This document shows positions 61,401-64,000 of a stretch of DNA of 64,000 nucleotides, piece after piece. The stretch covers positions 2,778,787-2,842,786 of the forward strand of contig CM021319.1 of the NCBI GenBank assembly GCA_010645155.1. Direction: 5' to 3'. Under the pieces are notes generated by a model that did no database searches, was not told the DNA's origin, and worked only from the letters and a program-made list of their open reading frames with translations. The stretch comes from Tigriopus japonicus. Its lineage: Eukaryota > Arthropoda > Copepoda > Harpacticoida > Harpacticidae. The position numbers and the translations under genes were made by a program. Each line of letters opens with the position of its first letter. Position 1 is the first letter of the stretch.

Positions 61401-63854
61401 CGGGGTGGTTTTATAACCTAGACGTCAAAACGGTTTATGTTATAAGTCAGATAGCACATTCAGATCCTTTGAAAGGCAGTAGATATTAAAGTCTGAGTAA
61501 ATAATGGTAACAGTGCCAACTTAAAACATGCTTTACTCTACAGTGATTCCAGAGCAAGTGAGGGAGGGTCCATTTGCTGTTGATTTGATTCAATAAAAAA
61601 AAATTTCGGTTATTTTTGGCTCAAGAGGACCAATCTTAATGCAATTTTAGCCCTCCTGACCTGAGAAATAACCGAAATTGAACCAAATCAACAGCAAATG
61701 GACCCTCCCTCACTTGCTCTGGAATCACTGAAGGTATCAAATCTATAAACCTTATGATCATTGAAAATTAGATGATTACTTTAGGTTGCTCCATGGAACT
61801 CTCACACTTGGTTGGATCTAGTACCTCAACCATTCATTTAATGGCAATGAAATGCATATCTTCGAATAACTTTTTCTTTCAGCTTTTCAAAAATATAGGT
61901 CTTGTCCTAAAAGCAAATTTAGTTCCTGTAATATTTGCAATTGAATGGTGATCGAGTCGAGTGCTCCTCCCAAGACAGCGCTGTTAAAATCTTCTGTTTA
62001 CATCGAAGTCGTGCAGGGTCAACTTTGTCTAAGGACCATCTGAAAGTGTCAATTCGTGGATGTAGTATTCCCGCCTTGCTCTTATTTATATGCTCGTGCT
62101 CGGTCTAGTCATATGTATACATGTATATAATCCTCCATGTAAATGAATAGAGCATCTAGTCATTCACAACACTCGACCATGCTACATGGCACAGCCGGTA
62201 GTTGCCGCCGTATTGGCGGAAGGACCTCTCCCTTCTCCCTCCCCTTGGTCGGGGAGACGTAGGTCCGTGTTGCGTGCGGGAGGGCCGTGGATGCAGCGGG
62301 TGGACGTGGTGCAGCGGGATGGCCATGGATGCAGCCTACGTCATGGTGGTGCAATGGAAGGCCCGTGGTTGCAGCGATCCACCTGTGGATGCAGCGGAAG
62401 GCTCGTACACGCAACGGACAGGCCGTCTGGCGCCCCGGCCAAGATGTGGGACGATGCCGTGACCTTCGGACGATGCCGTGACCGTCGGATGATGCCGTGA
62501 CCGTCGGACGATGCCGTGACCGCCGGCCGTTGCCGTGGCCGACCGAGCCGATGCCGTGACCGCTGGACGATCGGGCCGATGCCGTGACTGCCGGACGAAG
62601 GCGTGGCCGACCGGGCCAATGCCGTGGCCCACCAAACCGATGCCGTGGCCGACCGAGTCTTGCTGAAGTCAAGTTTATTTCTAGTCAAACTTATTTTTCT
62701 AGTCAAATCTGTGATAATCATGTAAATCCTTCTGTGATATAGCTAATGTAATTTATGTATGTTTTTTAACTTTATGCCCCCCCCCGGAAAGGGGAGATGT
62801 AGTATTCCCGCCTTGCTCTTATTTATATGCTCGTGCTCGGTCTAGTCATATATATACATGTATATATAATCCTCCATGTAAATGAATAAAGCATCTAGTC
62901 ATTCACAACACTCGACCATGCTACAGTGGATTGATTGACTTTGCATTAGCTGATCAAGCGACAGCATCAAAACAAAGAGAATACCTGTTCAAGCAGCTTG
63001 CAAGAAATACAGGTTCGAGTTTTAGGCTCTTGAAAAACTTATTAAGCTCGTCTTGACTAGAGGACTAACAGAGAGAAATGTCACTCCGGTACAATCAGTG
63101 GAGACTGGTTTTGAACACACTTCATTGATCTGGTCAATTGCTCTTGTTGACCAAAGTTGACGAATGAGCAATTTTGCCACTGACTCCCTAAAAACGCAAG
63201 TTCAGGTTGTGAATCACATAACTTAGCATGTTCAAATCCAAATCCCATTGCAGGCACAGTGCAGGCTTGTTGACTCACAAATATTTTTAGAGTGCCATTT
63301 TTCTGTTAGCCCTCCAATCTTGACCTACGATAGAAAGGAGGCAGATTTCAACACATGGTGTGCGGTCACTCTATGGAAATCAAAACAAGAAAAAGATGTT
63401 CACAGCTTACAGCTGATTAACCTCAAAATTTTGTAAGCTGTTTTGCGTTTGTCAATATGCCTCCTCAAATCTTTTGAGTGAATGATGAATCATTGAGTGG
63501 CTTGTTTTTATTTATCTATCTATCTAAATAATCTATCTCTGTAACCACCGAGAGCCAACGTCGGTTTTGGTGTCTATTGGTTTACAATTTAAAGATGTTT
63601 GTTGATGTCCCACTGAAGCTGCGCGTGGGCGTATAAATTTCGAAATTCAACTCATTTATGGGGTAGTTTGCAAGTGTCAAATAAGTTATTTTTTTCCTTC
63701 CAGCTACAATATATGCTTCCTTGGCCTCACTTATTTGTTGCCAATTCTGGTCATTGGGATCTGTTCCACTCATATGAGCCTTATCCTGTGGTGGAGGCCT
63801 GTTATTGGCGTGATCACACCTCAAATAGAGAGAGCTCGAGCAAAGAAAAAGAAG
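55447..63854 (+). CDS. Tachykinin/natalisin receptor-like GPCR, 5 exons, 3' end outside window
   Basis: Exons 55447-55669, 58194-58407, 58762-58884, 59064-59144 and 63704-63854 splice with GT-AG borders and unbroken phase into 264 residues. N-glycosylation sites lie in the N-terminus (NFS, NNS, NVS, NSS). TM1 is about 50-73 with Asn66 in GNLIVLW; TM2 has Asp94 in MSLSDLL. WDFG precedes Cys121 at TM3, which ends with DRY at 145-147. TM4 has Trp171 and Pro180. ECL2 carries Cys197 in VCGMLWPDG, very close to the CxMWPDG signature of tachykinin receptors. TM5 has Pro227. The position eight residues later, normally the conserved Tyr5.58, is Ser235. Intracellular loop 3 is Lys/Arg-rich. TM6-TM7 are beyond 64000. 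It should signal through a G protein in neurons or gut in response to a tachykinin-type peptide. Confidence 0.92.
55670..58193. other. Intron 1 of the GPCR with an antisense ORF and satellite remnant
   Basis: A 90-codon minus frame (56352-56080) has a protein-like, GC-richer composition (LDGFTPTLLSRLNSITKLDH, then CTGARCRLHAVVKAICSHF). A second minus frame (57338-57078) is also plausible. Neither is recognised; both may be element remnants. 57712-57895 is AT-rich TAATTGTAATT text related to the 31-bp satellite. Confidence 0.45.
59876..59967. repeat. Small foldback hairpin in intron 4
   Basis: CACGGTCGACCAAAATCGAG pairs with its near-complement ending CTTGGTCGCCGTG. The stem is about 34 bp around a pyrimidine-rich loop. 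Possibly a tiny MITE. Confidence 0.7.
60825..62048. repeat. Large foldback in GPCR intron 4, ~280-bp arms
   Basis: Arms 60825-61103 and 61770-62048 are inverted copies. They share CTTTCAGATGGTCCTTAGAC, GAGGAGCACTCGACTCGATC and AAATGAATGGTTGAGG. The 0.67-kb centre contains another palindromic element (61541-61730). The minus-strand frame at 60929-61264 is low complexity. Confidence 0.88.
61541..61730. mobile_element. 190-bp palindromic MITE
   Basis: The ends CAGTGATTCCAGAGCAAGTG are perfectly inverted and the arms extend about 65 bp to AATTTCGGTTATTT. No target duplication is evident. It lies in the centre of the larger foldback. Confidence 0.85.
62061..62925 (+). mobile_element. TRIM-like non-autonomous LTR retroelement, 865 bp
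   Basis: LTRs 62061-62186 and 62798-62925 begin TGTAGTATTCCCGCC and end GCTACA, with only three or four differences. GTGGA flanks both sides (62056-62060, 62926-62930), a 5-bp target duplication. TGGCACAGCCGG follows the 5' LTR directly as a primer-binding site, and GGAAAGGGGAGA precedes the 3' LTR as a polypurine tract. The internal 611 bp has no Gag or Pol. It is strongly GC-rich against an AT-rich intron and includes about ten copies of a 19-bp unit (GGACGATGCCGTGACCGTC). Open frames on both strands (up to 170 codons) are Arg/His/Pro-rich by-products of this composition. Confidence 0.93.
62931..63703. other. Remainder of GPCR intron 4
   Basis: Non-coding. A short TATC microsatellite is at 63511-63526. 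The acceptor TTTTTTTCCTTCCAG ends at 63703. Confidence 0.6.
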
Positions 63855-64000
63855 GTGAGATTAGTGATTACTTCAAAGAGTCGCCCAAAAGGTGGTATTT
63901 ATAAAAACCAAGGAGAAAACGCTTAAAATGGGCCCCAAAAAGTTTGTTTACATTCCAGAGGGCGCACATGCTTGGAAGGGAATCGAGGTTTGGTCGCGTA
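63855..64000 (+). other. Start of GPCR intron 5
   Basis: Begins with donor GTGAGA after the Lys-rich loop-3 exon. The intron runs past the window edge. Confidence 0.6.

Noticed and set aside
61541..61730. Assigning the palindromic MITE to hAT or mariner
   Set aside because: Neither an 8-bp nor a TA duplication is visible at its edges, so the superfamily is left open.
62160..62672. 170-codon Arg/His/Pro-rich ORF and overlapping frames on the other strand
   Set aside because: Several frames are open simultaneously because of GC-rich 19-bp repeats; no conserved domain, so not called coding.

Overview
This window is eukaryotic nuclear DNA. It is AT-rich, its genes carry GT-AG introns, and it holds many transposable elements and few host genes. 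The receptor gene at the right end belongs to the tachykinin/natalisin group of invertebrate neuropeptide receptors. Together with Ty3/gypsy, MULE, mariner, hAT and LINE copies and PLCXD and LicD genes, this suggests an arthropod, probably a crustacean such as a copepod. The taxon is an inference; no rRNA or mitochondrial marker is present.

Layout. 1-11 kb: a mosaic of duplicated segments, two broken gypsy pol fragments, LTR remnants, a few small orphan ORFs (one SAP-like, one with a faint CARD-like pattern) and a three-copy short repeat. 12.1-19.1 kb: a complete LTR retrotransposon (gag-pro and pol, 5-bp target duplication) whose 5' LTR is split by a 2-kb nested insertion. 20.2-22.2 kb: a MULE DNA transposon with a FLYWCH-type transposase, inside an older repeat. 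22.9-29.1 kb: a pogo/Tigger-like element, LINE endonuclease and reverse-transcriptase remnants, a dead mariner whose pre-insertion site is preserved 2 kb away, and a 19-bp minisatellite. 30.5-32.1 kb: foldback and TTAA-flanked elements. 32.3-35.0 kb: a BTB/zinc-finger gene with a frameshifted tail. 36-38 kb: a foldback and a hAT-like MITE. 38.6-42.7 kb: a compact minus-strand cluster, LicD-family gene followed by two tandem PLCXD genes. 43-55 kb: almost gene-free, with a tRNA-derived SINE, a 1.1-kb foldback, a second hAT-like MITE, and 25-bp and 31-bp satellites. 55.4 kb to the right edge: five coding exons of a tachykinin-receptor-like GPCR (TM1-TM5). Its introns contain a hairpin, a large foldback and a 0.87-kb TRIM-like LTR element; TM6-TM7 lie beyond the window.

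How genes work together: the clearest host unit is LicD-PLCXD-PLCXD, one strand, with only 141 bp between the first two. No metabolic or defence operon is visible. The element copies record a nested history: older repeats are split by MULE, mariner or LINE insertions, and these allow the empty sites to be reconstructed. I found no convincing new biological system. The best leads are the repeated C2H2 module of the BTB gene, the non-autonomous LTR element with a GC-rich repetitive core, the LINE family with a conserved non-coding spacer, and the receptor's unusual TM5.
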